64,000 bases of DNA from Rotaria sp. Silwood1. Its lineage: Eukaryota > Rotifera > Eurotatoria > Philodinida > Philodinidae. Below, one piece after another: positions 1 to 12,541 of the stretch. The position numbers were made by a program, and so were the translations under genes. The stretch covers positions 94,162 through 158,161 of the forward strand of contig CAJNOP010000039.1 in assembly GCA_905250075.1 (NCBI GenBank), read 5' to 3'. The notes beneath the pieces were generated by a model. It did no database searches. It saw only the letters and a program-made list of their open reading frames with translations, and was not told where the DNA came from. How positions within the stretch are numbered: position 1 is the stretch's first letter; every line of letters begins with the position of its first letter.

Positions 1-2100
1 TTGTTCCGGCTATTTTCCGCTTTTCAGGATTCATGAAGCGGCAACTCTGTTCTTATATAATAAATCATGATCCATGTGACGTTAGCACGAGCACCAATCA
101 GAAGACAGATCTAATTTTTCAGTCAATTTCGTTTCATATTTTACCGATTACGATCCGATAATGTTAATTCTTGAAAACGCTTAACATTTGTACGAAATTA
201 ACAGAGCTATTCAAAACAACATAAAAACTTACTTATCATCTTCGTGCCATTAGTTTCATATAATACTAGAGAATCCATCTGCCAAACAGAGTCACCCGCA
301 TTTTTGCAGAATATAAATCAACTCAAGTCACCAGATCGAATAATTTTCATCCATCGAACGATTGTTAGTGCTCAATATAGACGAAAAATATCCAAAATTC
401 TACACACGATAAAAGATCATTCAGACGATTCTTCACGATATATGTCTCTCCGTTTGCGGGAGTGTACTCAATACGAACAAAGTAGCACATAATATGGTGT
501 CTTATTGGAGAAACGAGAACCCAACAGATTTAGGTGGCAGCTTCAACTGTAACAAGAGAAGCCTTTCATTTTTTATGTTGATCATGATCTGACATTACTA
601 CAAAGATTAGAATGAAAAGAGAAAATGGACACATTTATTTTTTGCTTTTTCTTCCTAAAAAAAAAGTTCCATTGAATGTCTTCGATTGCATTTGTTAAAA
701 GTCGATATAAGAAAACTCTGGGCTCATTGATATTCATGACACACAAGTATTTCATCAATGTATCTTAAAGATGATTTTTTCATGATTTCATAATGACATC
801 TTTCGTTGACTAAGTGTTTTTGTTGATGATACAATAGATGTGATAAATGACAATATTTGAATTCTTTCATTCATGATGAATTGATAGACAAAGTTTCTTC
901 CTTCTCTTTTTGCCTCCGTGAAAGTGGCCGTATTGCTTTGATACAATGGTATTACGAAAAGAATAAAACTTCGACCGGAAGATTTTTAAAAAGCAATAAA
1001 TATTTTCGTTGCGCATTTTATGCAACGAAAAAAAAAATCGATATCGATAGACATCTGATCGTATTTCAAATGGCTTTTACCATCGAACATGTTTTAGTTA
1101 CCTACTCTTAGATTCGATGTCCTCGATTATGGAGAATAATAATTCATAAAGCAGCTTTAACATACGAACAATGTCAGCCAACGGATACTGCGAATACCTA
1201 TAAAACCCTAGATAACGAACTATCCAATCCGATAAAGCCATCAACTCACATAAATCTATACGTTAAAATGAAAAGTAGGATATACAGAGGCAGACAGCAC
1301 TAGTCTTGACTATACACGTTAATTTGTATGCCTACAAAACTTTCCCGTTCTTAGAACGAAAAAGAATTTCAAACCTAAAATCCAACTTAGAAAAATCATT
1401 TAGTGTAGATGTGCTAATCATCAGGACACATATCCTGCTAATGGAAATAACGATCAAACTGGTCGATAATGAGCGGTTTTCTTTATATTTCAAAACCGTC
1501 ACTAAATATATAATAATGAACTAGAAAAAAATGAAAGATAATTGGACAAAAACTTATATATGAACAACAAGGAAAATATCTTAATATTTTAAAAAAAGAA
1601 GTAAATATTTTGGAAAATAGCCGAAGATGAAGAAAAGACACACATATGCATGGTACGAATCATCAGTACGATAGTATAACATACCCCGCACCATTTACAA
1701 TCACACCCATGCTCAAGATTTGCGTAGAGTTTTATAAAAAAAAAAAAAAGAAAAAAAAGGATAAATTAACATCTACCAACAATTATATTGTTTCTTCCTC
1801 AAAAATAAATAGTCTAACAATAGAAAATGAGTCTTATAGAAGTCAATTACAAAGAACCTTATTTATCATTAGTGATGAGAAAGCTTCGATAATAATGAAC
1901 GACAAAATGGATGAAGATTCATTGCTAAATATTTTAACGACTGGTGATCTTTAATTTATACTATAATTAGAAAGAAAAGAGTGAAATGTCCTTGATATTT
2001 TGTACATGTCATGGATAAACTGATGTCATACTTTATCATCTTATCATTTTCATTAGATATATTTTCAAAGGTACAACTATGTCAACAAAAGTAACAAATA
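1..2100. other. AT-rich stretch with no recognised gene
   Basis: Open frames here are short (60-102 codons), end at random, and have low-complexity composition, including a lysine run translated from a poly-A tract near 1737. I recognise no domain. Short open segments around 1148-1300 and 1646-1954 could be remnants of old coding sequence, but nothing confirms it. Confidence 0.5.
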
Positions 2101-3090
2101 TAATCAAACTTCGACTTTGTTATTGGAATAGTCATGGTCGATTACAAGCTGTTTGTTATATGATTGGAGACATTGCATATACAAATAAAAAATGTTGATT
2201 ATAAAAAAGATTTAGAATTATTTGAGAAAGCAGCTGAAACATCACTATCACATAGAGGTGACGAAACAACAGTGGTGTAGCCAGGAATTTTTGAGTCATG
2301 GGCAATTCATTAGCCGACCTATTTTGAGTTACGGACAGCTAAGGGCAACCGTTATGATTTCAAAAATATCTATGGACAATAACTGTTCAAGCACTGCATA
2401 GCTCAATAAATTCATGGGCAATAACTTTTGGAGCTATCGGCAACTGCCCAATGGCCCTACTCCTGGCTACGCCACTGTGAAACAATATCCAGATCATTTC
2501 ATAATTTACTTGTATTCCATTAGAATGATACACATATTTTTGATCAAATATTAACAATAGGTTTGTTCAATTTATACAAATAGATTTTGTTTTTGTTCAT
2601 CTTAATTTTCATAGAACAATTATTAACACAAAAATTTTCTTTATAAGGTAAATTAACATCATCCATTAATAATGAAGAACTTTTGAATAGTTATATTGAT
2701 GATGTTGTTTCATGTGTGTCTACTGATACTATATTTAGTGTTTTACAATGCATATGAACTATGGTTGATTTTGTTGATCAAAAAAAAAAAAATTCAACCT
2801 AACGATTTAAAGGCATTGAATAATTAACGTAAGAGAAAGTTCAACTTCATTTTATTATGATCAACAGGAACTAACTATTGCTGATTATTTTCTTTTTGAA
2901 TCATATACATCAGCATGTGATTACTGTCAGAAGGTATTACTTAATGAAGATAGCTGTTAAGTATTACTAAAATGATGAACAAATCATGAAAGAATGATTA
3001 ACATTAGCTAATTATTTTACTCAAGATTAATTATTTAAATGTTTTACAGGATTACCAAAAGAAAGCGAATATATTGTAATATGAGCTGCA
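2101..3090 (+). pseudogene. Possible decayed coding remnant split by a MITE
   Basis: Several short plus-strand stretches read like protein: one around 2196-2265 with a charged helix ending in LFEKAAETSLSHRGDE, one around 2650-2760 (IDDVVSCVSTDTIF), and one around 2870-2960 (ELTIADYFLFESYTSACDYC). They lie in different frames, are separated by stops, and the first is interrupted exactly where a small hAT-type element inserted. The helical segment vaguely resembles a TPR-type repeat, but I cannot assign a family. Normal non-coding sequence that happens to be open is the main alternative. Confidence 0.22.
2262..2485. mobile_element. Non-autonomous hAT-type MITE, 208 bp, with 8-bp target duplication
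   Basis: The element spans 2270-2477. It starts CAGTGGTGTAGCCAGGA and ends with the inverted copy TCCTGGCTACGCCACTG (16 of 17 bases complementary). It is flanked by CGAAACAA (2262-2269) and TGAAACAA (2478-2485), an 8-bp target-site duplication with one mismatch. CAGTG-type ends with 8-bp duplications are typical of the hAT superfamily. No transposase is encoded. Degenerate internal copies of 'catgggcaa' lie near both ends. Confidence 0.85.
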
Positions 3091-4860
3091 ATAAAAACAA
3101 AACCTAACTTTATTCTTTTTCTATTTAAATTTTTTAATCAAAATCTCTTAATACATCATCATTTTAGTTTAAGCTTAAGTTTGTTAACAAATTTATTGTT
3201 GTTATGTACACTCAACCAGATATGTATAAAGTGAAATATGAATGAGTCTTTCAATTAATGATAATTAAAATAAATACTATTAGTTGTTTTATGTTGATTA
3301 TAACTCACAATTATATAAATAATCTAAGCTATATTTTATATGTAATACATTATGTGACGATATATACCATAGAGAAAAATATCAAATAATGTTTAATTTA
3401 CTAGGAGTTATAACATCTGATTCGAATAGAAATAGTTCAAAGAAAGCTATGATAGAAATAACTTAAAATAGATCTTCAAAATTATATTTTTATTTTTCAC
3501 ATATACCCTGTTTCAAACAACGAATGATACTACATTACAGTCATTGCGTAACAATACTACAAACAATTTTACAAAATTGATAATATTTGTCAGTGACGTG
3601 TTTCATATAGTTTTATTCCAAGTGTATTATTGAATCTTGAATATGAAAATTAATTTAATGACTTATGCATATATGATCATCGACTAAAATAGAATAAATT
3701 AAAACGTTGTCAAGTACTGGATTATTTTTTTTAGTATAGACTATGTGCATCATTCACATCCTAATGAACTGTAAATACTTTAAATAATTTCGAGCTATTA
3801 GCTAATAACTGCTGAAATATTGCATCTGTGTGCAGTATTTTCTAACGCAATGCTAAAGTTTCCTTCAGAAAATACCACGAACTCGGATCTTCAAATTTCG
3901 ACTAGAAACTTTTCAATGAGACAAGCCTAAATGAAAATAGTTTATTGTGATAGTTTCAGAGTTTTCGATTGTTCCTTTTCTGAAATAAGAACATTGCAAT
4001 CTACTGATGTATATGAGAGACGTCAAAAAAAGAAATTTTTTGCCATAGTCGTATCCTACGATAGAAAAAAAAACAAAATAATCTGAAACTTGCATAATAA
4101 ACTATTCTTGTTAAGACTTGTCTCTGTGCAAAGTTTCAAGTCGAAATTCGAGTATCAGTTTCTTTTCGCATTCTTGAGAGAGCCATAATAATAATATGCT
4201 AAAGAGAAATATCTTAAAAATGCAATATCTCGACAGCGCTAAGCTAATAGATCGAGTTTTTTTAAAGAGTATTTACAACTCATTAGATGTTACATGATGC
4301 ACATAATCTCAAATTAAAAGTGATTTGACACTTAGAAATGTTTTCTCGTTAGAATACATGTGTACAAAAACAGGTTGAAATAAAATTCATGTTTAACTTT
4401 ACTATTGGAGTTTGTCATGATCATTTTCAAGCATTACGTCATTTTAATCACAATATAAAATTGATCAGATAGTAAACAGTCTTTTTTTTCGAACGTTATC
4501 AGTTCGTCATTAGAATGGATTACATTTGTTAGGACATATTTGAACAATAGGTTTATTATATAATCAACAAAATTTTATTCTCATCAATTCAATGATTTAA
4601 CATCACGTAATAATAAGAAACTTCGATCCGTATAAAATCATCATTTCAATAAACAAGGATCTACTTCTTACAGAAGATTATATCTACAATATTATTATCA
4701 AAGTATATACCAACGTTATAGTCAATACATTTATTTAAAATAATCTGTATATTTAAGAAAAAAAAAAAGTTATGAATATTATTCAATTGAAAGAATTTAA
4801 GATGATCTTGTTTCATCGAATATATTACTTAAACAAGGTTTAAGATCATTTTGATAAAAT

Positions 4861-4894
4861 CAAACTATAATCAACAATTGTTGATTATAATTTG
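4861..4894. repeat. 34-bp near-perfect palindrome
   Basis: Positions 4866-4889 form a perfect 24-bp palindrome centred on CAATTG. It extends to 34 bp (CAAA to TTTG at the edges) with a single mismatched pair at 4865/4890. It could form a cruciform or be a remnant of joined transposon ends. No function can be assigned. Confidence 0.7.
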
Positions 4895-5526
4895 CTTTTG
4901 AAGAGTATATATCATTTTTTATATTTTATAAATCTAATATAGTTACTAAATAGTTGTGAACAATGTTTTATGAAAGATCCATATGAAGATGAATATTTAA
5001 AAATATTTGTTAAAATAATAAATTGTGCGTGTAAAGATCAATTAAATAAAGAAGCAAAAATATTTCTGTAAAACCAATAGTGATTTGATACAATAAAAGC
5101 TTGATTAAAATAATTGGTTTTCTGTAAATAAGAAATTATAATATTTCTATTATTTTAATCCTAAGCAAATTGATAATAGTTAAATTCTAAATAAAACTAA
5201 CGACAACTTTCAAAAAAAAAAACGAATTCGACCATATCGATTTCTTCTATCCATTGCGACTACTATCATTTATTTTGAGTATTAGAGAAACTAATATTAA
5301 TCTTCTTCGCTCTTGTCTCGATCTCATAAGTCAATGTTTTCTAAAATTAATATTGCTTTTGTAAACAAAAATCTTATTTACAATATTTTGCAAGATTTGT
5401 TTAGATGTCTTGAATACTATTTAGAAAGCAACTATCGTAAGAAAGAATAGACAAATTTGCTATGAAAATCGGCTCTATCTGAAAAAAATATGAATTCTAT
5501 TCTCATTTATGTCGGTATCGAGGCTC

Positions 5527-5618
5527 TGCGTAGGATGAGACAATCCTATATCATTCCGTCCTATTTTTCCCATAGGATAAGATGGAATAGAAATGTCTGA
5601 GGACAGTTCTATCCTACG
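5527..5618. repeat. Short hairpin / MITE-like element with CGTAGGAT ends
   Basis: The left end CGTAGGAT is mirrored by ATCCTACG on the right, and the interior pairs imperfectly, with copies of 'ataggat' and 'tcctat' on opposite strands. The size and structure fit a tiny foldback element. No convincing target-site duplication is visible. Confidence 0.45.
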
Positions 5619-8204
5619 TAAGGCAATTCACGATAGTTCATCCCATCTCATTTCATACGAAATTCTATTTAGTATAGAATTATAAGAATATTTATTGTGT
5701 TTTAGAAATAATTTGTCTAATTTTGAATAGATATATTTTCATTGAATGTACATGACTAGATTGTTTTTCATATAATTAATATAAATTTTTTTGAAAGTAC
5801 ATCCTGATAAAGCTTATTATTAAATGATAAAAATCATAGAACTTTCGATCGTATAGTGTACAAGTGCAGTAGGAACTTTAAAAAAAAGAAACATAAAAAG
5901 TTTTTTTTTCTTATCTATAAGAAGAATAATAAATGAATAGTTTTCATCGATATTTTATTATAACAATATCAGTTGAAGAATAACGCACGTTTTATGATAT
6001 CAGTACATAAAGAACAAAAAGTTTCTTGAATTTTTTTACATAATGTCATAGTGCACTCGAGACATCTTTTGATATATTCTAAGTATAAAATATCTATAGA
6101 ATTTTAAAAAGAATAAAGAAATTTTTGAAAATATTAGTTTATCATGAAGATTTAATTTTAATATTATTTGAAATATAATTGTCAAATTTTTTAATAATTT
6201 TTGAGATAAAACGTGATAAAGTAAAAGCAATCAATTAAAATAAAATATGAATCTAAAATATAAAATTTATAGATCGAATTAAAATCGAAGTTTTAACATC
6301 AATAAAGATAAATATAACTGTATACTTAACAAATCTTATCTTTTAAATATTAGAAGAATTGATCATTTTGTATTCGTAATAAATAACAAAAAAAAAACAA
6401 CACTAATTTTTCATTATAAAATCAATCTTTCTAATTAATTAAAATTTCCATCTGTCAGATAAACATATTTAAGTTCTCACAAAATCAAATTCAAAGAAAA
6501 TTCGTTTGTTTGCCTTAAGAAGATTATTCTTCTTTTTTTTTATTTTTTTCATAATTAATATTTCAATGAAAATTTAGTACATTATTTGTTGAGTACTAAC
6601 AATGTACGATTAAAATAATTAAAAAATAAAAATATTGATCAACTAAAAAGAAAACTATTTTGACATGTTTTATTTTCAAAAATATTAAAAATATTTGTAA
6701 ATCAACAAACTTCTCAAACATAGTACATTATCATGTTTTTTATGATCTCAATATCATAAACATATTCAAATTTTATAATGAATCAATGTCGAAGTATGCA
6801 TTTACTAGTAATGAATCATCCTTTGATATTCTCTGTTTGGTATGTCAAAACAAAAATATAATATAGATCGAAAATATTATTTTCGTATTTGTATGAAAGA
6901 CATAATATTATTTAAAGAAATATTTGTAATGATATAGTCTATTATTATTATTTTTTTTTTTTCATATTCGTAATACATTAAAGTATGATTTTTATGTATC
7001 TTTAGTTGATATTTTGCGTATATCTGTAATTGTGCACTGAAAGAATATGTTTACTTTGGGTTATGATGACATAACTAAATACGTTGCTAATGATATAAAC
7101 AGTAAACGATAATATAAAGATCTTGTTTAAAGAATTATGTAACTTAGATTAAAAAATTTTCTACATTCAAATATTAAATAAAAAAAAAAAAAAAGAAATA
7201 AATATTTCCTTTTTTTCAAGTATGATTAAAATTCAACATATAATAATTATTATTATCATCAAAACAACAAAATACATAGAATACATAGCTATTACAATAG
7301 AATCAATACTTTGTTTTTATATACATTGTTTTGTATTTTGCTTATATTATATGATAAGACATATTTGTATGGAGTCTCATATTTCAATGATATAATCATG
7401 TTGTGCTTTATTTATTTATTTATTTTTGTTTCCTACACAAGAGTAAAATAACTACAAGGACATGTCATTCTTATCTATAAAGAAAATGTCACCGAATATG
7501 TTGTTGAGTTAAAATGATTGAATTTTGATTTTTTTTTTTGTATTTTAAAAAATAAATTTATTTATCTACTATTTCTTGGCAATATATATATATATATTTA
7601 TTATTTGTTATTTTTTTTACGTTTGTTTCTATTTAATCTAAAATATTTCATTGCAAAAAAAAAAAAAGAAAGCGTCAAATGACCATTTGTATACTTGATA
7701 ATATCCTGAATCATATTTTGTATATGATAATAGAGATAATAAGTCGTCCTTTTTTATTTTAATTCGAAAGTCCATTGTATGCACATGTTTAAGACGTGAT
7801 TCAAACCGATATCAAAGGGCAAATTTTTACTTTTATTTTTTCTTCGTCTTCTTTTTTTTGTACGTCAACGTATTTGCATCGTTAGTATGCTATGTCATCA
7901 TCTTTTCCTATCACAAGTTGAGCGCATGATCTACCCAGTTTTCTTTTCCACACACCTCTGCCATTGGGGGTGTGTTTTGTTCTGTTCTGATAGCGAATAG
8001 AGTATGATCTACTGCGTGTTTTTTTCTTTCTTCTACATAACACGACTGTGTGATCAACGGCTGATAGTAGCTGAGATCACGCATGCATTGCGTGATTGTA
8101 CTTGAATTGCCTTTTTTTTCTACTGTGTACTTACATAGTTCACATATAGCTAAATATGAAATTAGTTGCATATTAGAATATATATAAAAATAGAAGGCAT
8201 ATTC

Positions 8205-9533
8205 ATGATTCAACAATCGTTTTGCATTGCATCAGATGATTTGGAAACGAATATAAAAGAAAATTTAACAACCAATATGTATACTGATTTAAATGAAATC
8301 GATATGAATATTAATCCGAAAACTGAAGTTATAAGTTATATGGTAAGATTTTTTTTTTTTTTTTTGTTTCATGATTATTATAGATTTAAATTATAATTTT
8401 TGTTTTTGTTTTTTTGTAATCAATAGGATCGTCCTGTTAGTGTACAAGATGCTGAATTATTACTTTCAATAAGTACTGTATCATCACCACCATCAAAACC
8501 AAGAAAACTTCATCCTAAATTTCGACCAGTAAATAATTTAAAATATTTCATTTCATTAAATTTATTTGTTTTTTTTTTTAAATATTTAGTATATTTGTGA
8601 ATCAATTGATACATCAATTCCAACATTAAATAATTTAACATTATCAAATCGATCAAATTCAATATCATCATCTGTATCTGATGAATATTCATCAACATCA
8701 TGTACATCTCCATATTCATCATCAAATGATGATAGTCAAACATCTTTAATTCAAAATAATAATAATAATGATACTCCGATTAATAATAATAATCAAGAAT
8801 ATCATGTACTCTATGTTAATCTCAATGGTGAATATGTTCCTGTAGCTAAAACTTCATTTACAATTTCGACAACATTTCCATTATCAAACTTTCAAATATC
8901 AACATGTAAACCAAAATTAATATTTGATCGAAAAAGAAATCATATTTGTACATATTCTGGTTGTCAAAAATCATATTTTAAATCATCTCATTTAAAGGCT
9001 CATATTCGATTACATACTGGTAAGTTTGTTTTTTTTTCGTACTAACAAAAGAAAAAGAGCTAAAAATAGTTGACAAAAAAAAAAAAAAAACAAAACAATA
9101 ATCGTACTATTACGTTGTAAAATTTCACATGCTATGAAAGAGAAATGAGAAGATAACGAAAGGATTTATTATTGTCTTAAGACGTTAAAGAGAAATTATA
9201 TCGTCATATATTTTACGCAAAAAAAGAAAATAATAATAACTGCTTTTGAAATTTTTAATTCATTAAATAGATATTTAAATAAATAGTTAATATATGATAT
9301 ATATATATCAATAATTTTTTTCTTTTTTTGTTTTAGGTGAAAAACCATTTTCATGTTCGTGGTCAAATTGTGATAAAACATTTGCACGATCAGATGAATT
9401 AAGTCGACATCGACGAACTCATACTGGTGAAAAAAAACATGTTTGTCCTGTATGTCAAAAAGCCTTCATGCGTAGTGATCATTTATCAAAACATCAAAAA
9501 CTTCATACAAAAATTAAGATTTCATCTTCATGA
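8205..9533 (+). CDS. KLF10/11-like three-finger zinc-finger transcription factor (four exons)
   Basis: Exons 8205-8342, 8427-8528, 8590-9019 and 9337-9533 join with canonical GT-AG introns of 84, 61 and 317 bp into a 288-residue protein. The C-terminus carries three C2H2 fingers (about residues 198-280). They have the KLF/Sp signature: finger 1 with [18 protein letters not shown], finger 2 with [19 protein letters not shown], finger 3 with [14 protein letters not shown]. The DNA-contacting residues KSH, RER and RDR of the family are kept, so GC-box or CACCC binding in the nucleus is expected. Residues 81-197 are rich in Ser, Thr and Asn. [12 protein letters not shown] segment at the start of exon 2 resembles the Sin3-interacting helix of KLF10/11 repressors (inference). 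The finger region resembles TIEG proteins (KLF10/11) most closely, but one-to-one orthology is not shown. Met1 lies in an open frame whose upstream extension uses no better ATG. Confidence 0.92.
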
Positions 9534-11647
9534 ATATCTTATATTTATTTGTACATAAGTTTTATGACTTTTCTTGTTTTCTGTTGTTTTCTCTCTTTTT
9601 TTGATGAATTATCGAATCAGGACATATTCATCTACAGTTTAAGTATTATTTTACTAGTCAAACAATGCATAAAATGGACAAATGTCGTCTATAATATGAG
9701 CTTTTTTTTAAAAAAGAAACGTCTTTTTTTTCTTCTTGCTTTGTATTTCTATTTACGACATTATCTTTTACCATTGTATGCACATGATTTTATAAATGTT
9801 ATTTTTCTTTTTGTTTTGTATTTGTGAAACATGAACAATTATCTTTGTTCTACATAAACGTTTTGAAAAATATTAGTATAGATAAAAACAAACTTTTCTG
9901 TTTTTCTTTTTGTTTCTCATTTTTTTTAAATGAAATATGAACAATTTATCAGTTGTTTTTGTCTCATCAAGCTGATTTTAGAATTACATAGGCTATAGTA
10001 ACAGTTAAAAATATACTTTCATCTAAATGAAATGAAAGTTTTGTAGGAAACAAGGACATGAGTATCTATAGGATGATCATATTTGTTATTCTTCAGTCAA
10101 GGTTACTGACAAATAGTTTGCAAAAGGATAAAACAAATTTCGCAATGTTTATTGCAACATGAGAAAAAACAATAGTGTATATTGAAAGAAAATAGCCCAT
10201 CAAGTGTAACTGAAAGAAAGAAAAAAACAATATTGTTTTGAAATTACAATACATCCTATGTGACATGTTTGTTCACAGTGACGTCGATATACCGGTTTTA
10301 GATTTCAATTTGAAAAATAACTATTGATATGTCGAAGTAGAATGATGTTTACAACATAATTGATTATTTAAATATCAAATCCATGCCAGTATATCGAATA
10401 ATCTATTGGCAATTTTGTTTTATTTGAATCTAATAATATACACTAATATAAATGATCTTTGCAAAAATTTGGTTCCTTGCGTTTTTTTTTTAATATTTAT
10501 TCAATTTATATATATATATTTAACCCTTAGATAAAGAATATACTTTGTATAAAAACAGATCTATTGAAGGTCATATTTATATGTTTCAAAAGATTAGTAA
10601 TATTGATGAGAAAGAACATTAACAAAATCCAAAACTGACTTTTTTTTTTCTAAATAAAAAAATGAAATATTAAAATCATTTTTCATAATTCTTATAAATA
10701 AAAGTCACACATAAATTATTAAATATGATCAATTCGAAAAAGAAAAAAGAACCTTCTTTTGATTTCTCCTTCATTTAGATTCATGCATGAATGATTACAT
10801 AGATCAATTTTTTTTTGCGTATTCATATACACAAAAGAACGAATGATAAAATATATGAAAAAAAAAGTCAAGTCTCTTATGAATTTTTATATTTATTAGA
10901 AAAAATTTACATGAAGATTAGTCAGCGATTTTGATTTTCGTTTTTTTTTTTTTGTTTTTAGAAATTTATCAAAACATGAGAATTCAGCAATTCAATAATC
11001 ATGTTTTATAATTATAGACACTATCAAGATATAAATTTTTGATTTATCATTTGGTTTCAGTATTGTTACCTGTGTTCATGATGCTCATACTAATGGAAGA
11101 GCATGTTTTTAAAAAATTATACAATCGATATGAGCAAAAAAAATGAATATAATAGATAATTTACAATCAATTGAACAATTATCTTATGTACACACAAATT
11201 CTTAATTTTTTCGTATGTAATAATCATTTAAAAAAATGAATAAATAACTCATTTGTATTAATTATGCAAAAAACTTTGATAAACTCGTCTGATTTCTACC
11301 AATTTGGTATTTTTCTTGTGTCATTGTATCTTTTTAATTTTTGAAAAATTTTAAATGAAATAAATCCTAACATCTACTTTTTATTGAAATATAATTTAAT
11401 AGTTTTTCAAATAATCTCAAATTTAAATATAATATTTGATAGTTTGGAAAAACAAATACCAAAAAATTCATTTTATTAGAATATTTTTGTTTTTTTGAAC
11501 TAAAATTTTAAGATAAAAAAAACAAAAAAATTCTCATATTGTTATTAAATTTTTGATCAACTTGAAAAAAATTCAAGAAATTAATAGATTATATCATTTA
11601 TTTCAAAGTATAATTCCATTTATTCGTTATTATTATTTTTTTTTTAG
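9534..11647. other. Intergenic region downstream of the KLF-like gene
   Basis: This AT-rich sequence contains many homopolymer tracts. The first few hundred bases are probably the 3' untranslated region. An open frame at 9549-9827 reads as hydrophobic low-complexity sequence and is not convincing. The end of the region (11630-11647) is a T-rich tract ending in TTTTTTTTTAG immediately before the next ATG. Confidence 0.5.
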
Positions 11648-12541
11648 ATGACTTTACAAAAGATAATAAACTATATTTTATATTTAATTTCTATTCACTC
11701 ATGTTTATATCTACTAACTAAACAATTAATTTGTTCAACAAATTGTTCGATAATACAAGTCAAATATTTTGAATCTTTTATTGAACCTACTAATCATAAT
11801 TCATGTATTAATAATACATCAACAATGATTTGTAAAGGACAAATAATAGCTTATTATAATGGTAAAACATATCCAAAATATATTAATTATACTTTTGGAA
11901 AAATTAATGATATATTAGAAAGAAAATATGAAAATGATATTGATACATATGGATTAGAAATTTTTCAAAAATCTCAAGTTATTATTAATGCAACAAATAA
12001 TGAAACAATTATTATAACTGATATTTATTGTACAATGAATAATCAATGTGCATTAATTGAAATAAAAAAATTATTTATTAAATATAATAATCAAATAAAT
12101 CCATATTATGAATTAAAACCATTAATTTATGTTGATAGACCATTAAAAAAACTTTCTTGTTTTGATATTTCAATTGATAAAAATCAACAATGTAATATAA
12201 CAAATGATAATAATTCTGTTTGTTTATCATATTTAAAAGATTTTAAATATGAATGTTCATTTGCATTAGATATATATATACATGTTGAATTTATTATAAC
12301 AATACCAATGTTCTTATCATTAAAACAAATGAATGAATTAGTCAAATGTAATAAAGATAATTGTAATAGTTTTGAAACATTAGCACAAATTGAGAATATT
12401 ACAAGAAATTATGCTTATGGTAATGTTATTATGAAAAATAATTCTATAGGACAACGAACAAATATAAATCAAATTTATTATATATTTTTATCGATGTTTG
12501 TTTTAATAATCTTTTCTTTTCGATATATTTATATGAAATAA
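11648..12541 (+). CDS. Intronless secreted or membrane-anchored cysteine-rich orphan, 297 aa
   Basis: A 297-residue single-exon ORF starts at the ATG directly behind a splice-acceptor-like TTTTTTTTTAG. Residues 1-30 form a hydrophobic stretch that could be a signal peptide or anchor. The body has many N-x-S/T sites and about 14 cysteines (for example STNCS, CMNNQCA-like and CNKDNCN motifs). The last 25 residues are strongly hydrophobic (IYYIFLSMFVLIIFSF followed by RYIYMK), compatible with a C-terminal membrane anchor. Codon use is extremely AT-rich, like the neighbouring real genes, and the frame stays open for 900 bp in a 70% AT region, so it is almost certainly a gene. I do not recognise a family. 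Known three-finger or other extracellular cysteine folds are possible but not shown. The acceptor at the ATG suggests an upstream untranslated exon or trans-splicing. Confidence 0.75.
   Translation: MTLQKIINYILYLISIHSCLYLLTKQLICSTNCSIIQVKYFESFIEPTNHNSCINNTSTMICKGQIIAYYNGKTYPKYINYTFGKINDILERKYENDIDTYGLEIFQKSQVIINATNNETIIITDIYCTMNNQCALIEIKKLFIKYNNQINPYYELKPLIYVDRPLKKLSCFDISIDKNQQCNITNDNNSVCLSYLKDFKYECSFALDIYIHVEFIITIPMFLSLKQMNELVKCNKDNCNSFETLAQIENITRNYAYGNVIMKNNSIGQRTNINQIYYIFLSMFVLIIFSFRYIYMK

Larger units (their letters stand above)
2486..8204. other. Long AT-rich intergenic region
   Basis: Apart from the palindrome at 4861-4894 and the hairpin at 5527-5618, I see poly-A/T tracts, short microsatellites and no credible gene. 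A few open segments, such as one near 4975-5070 reading MKDPYEDEYLKIFVK, could be old coding fragments. The 300 bp before 8205 should include the promoter of the KLF-like gene, but no specific motif can be defended. Confidence 0.5.
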
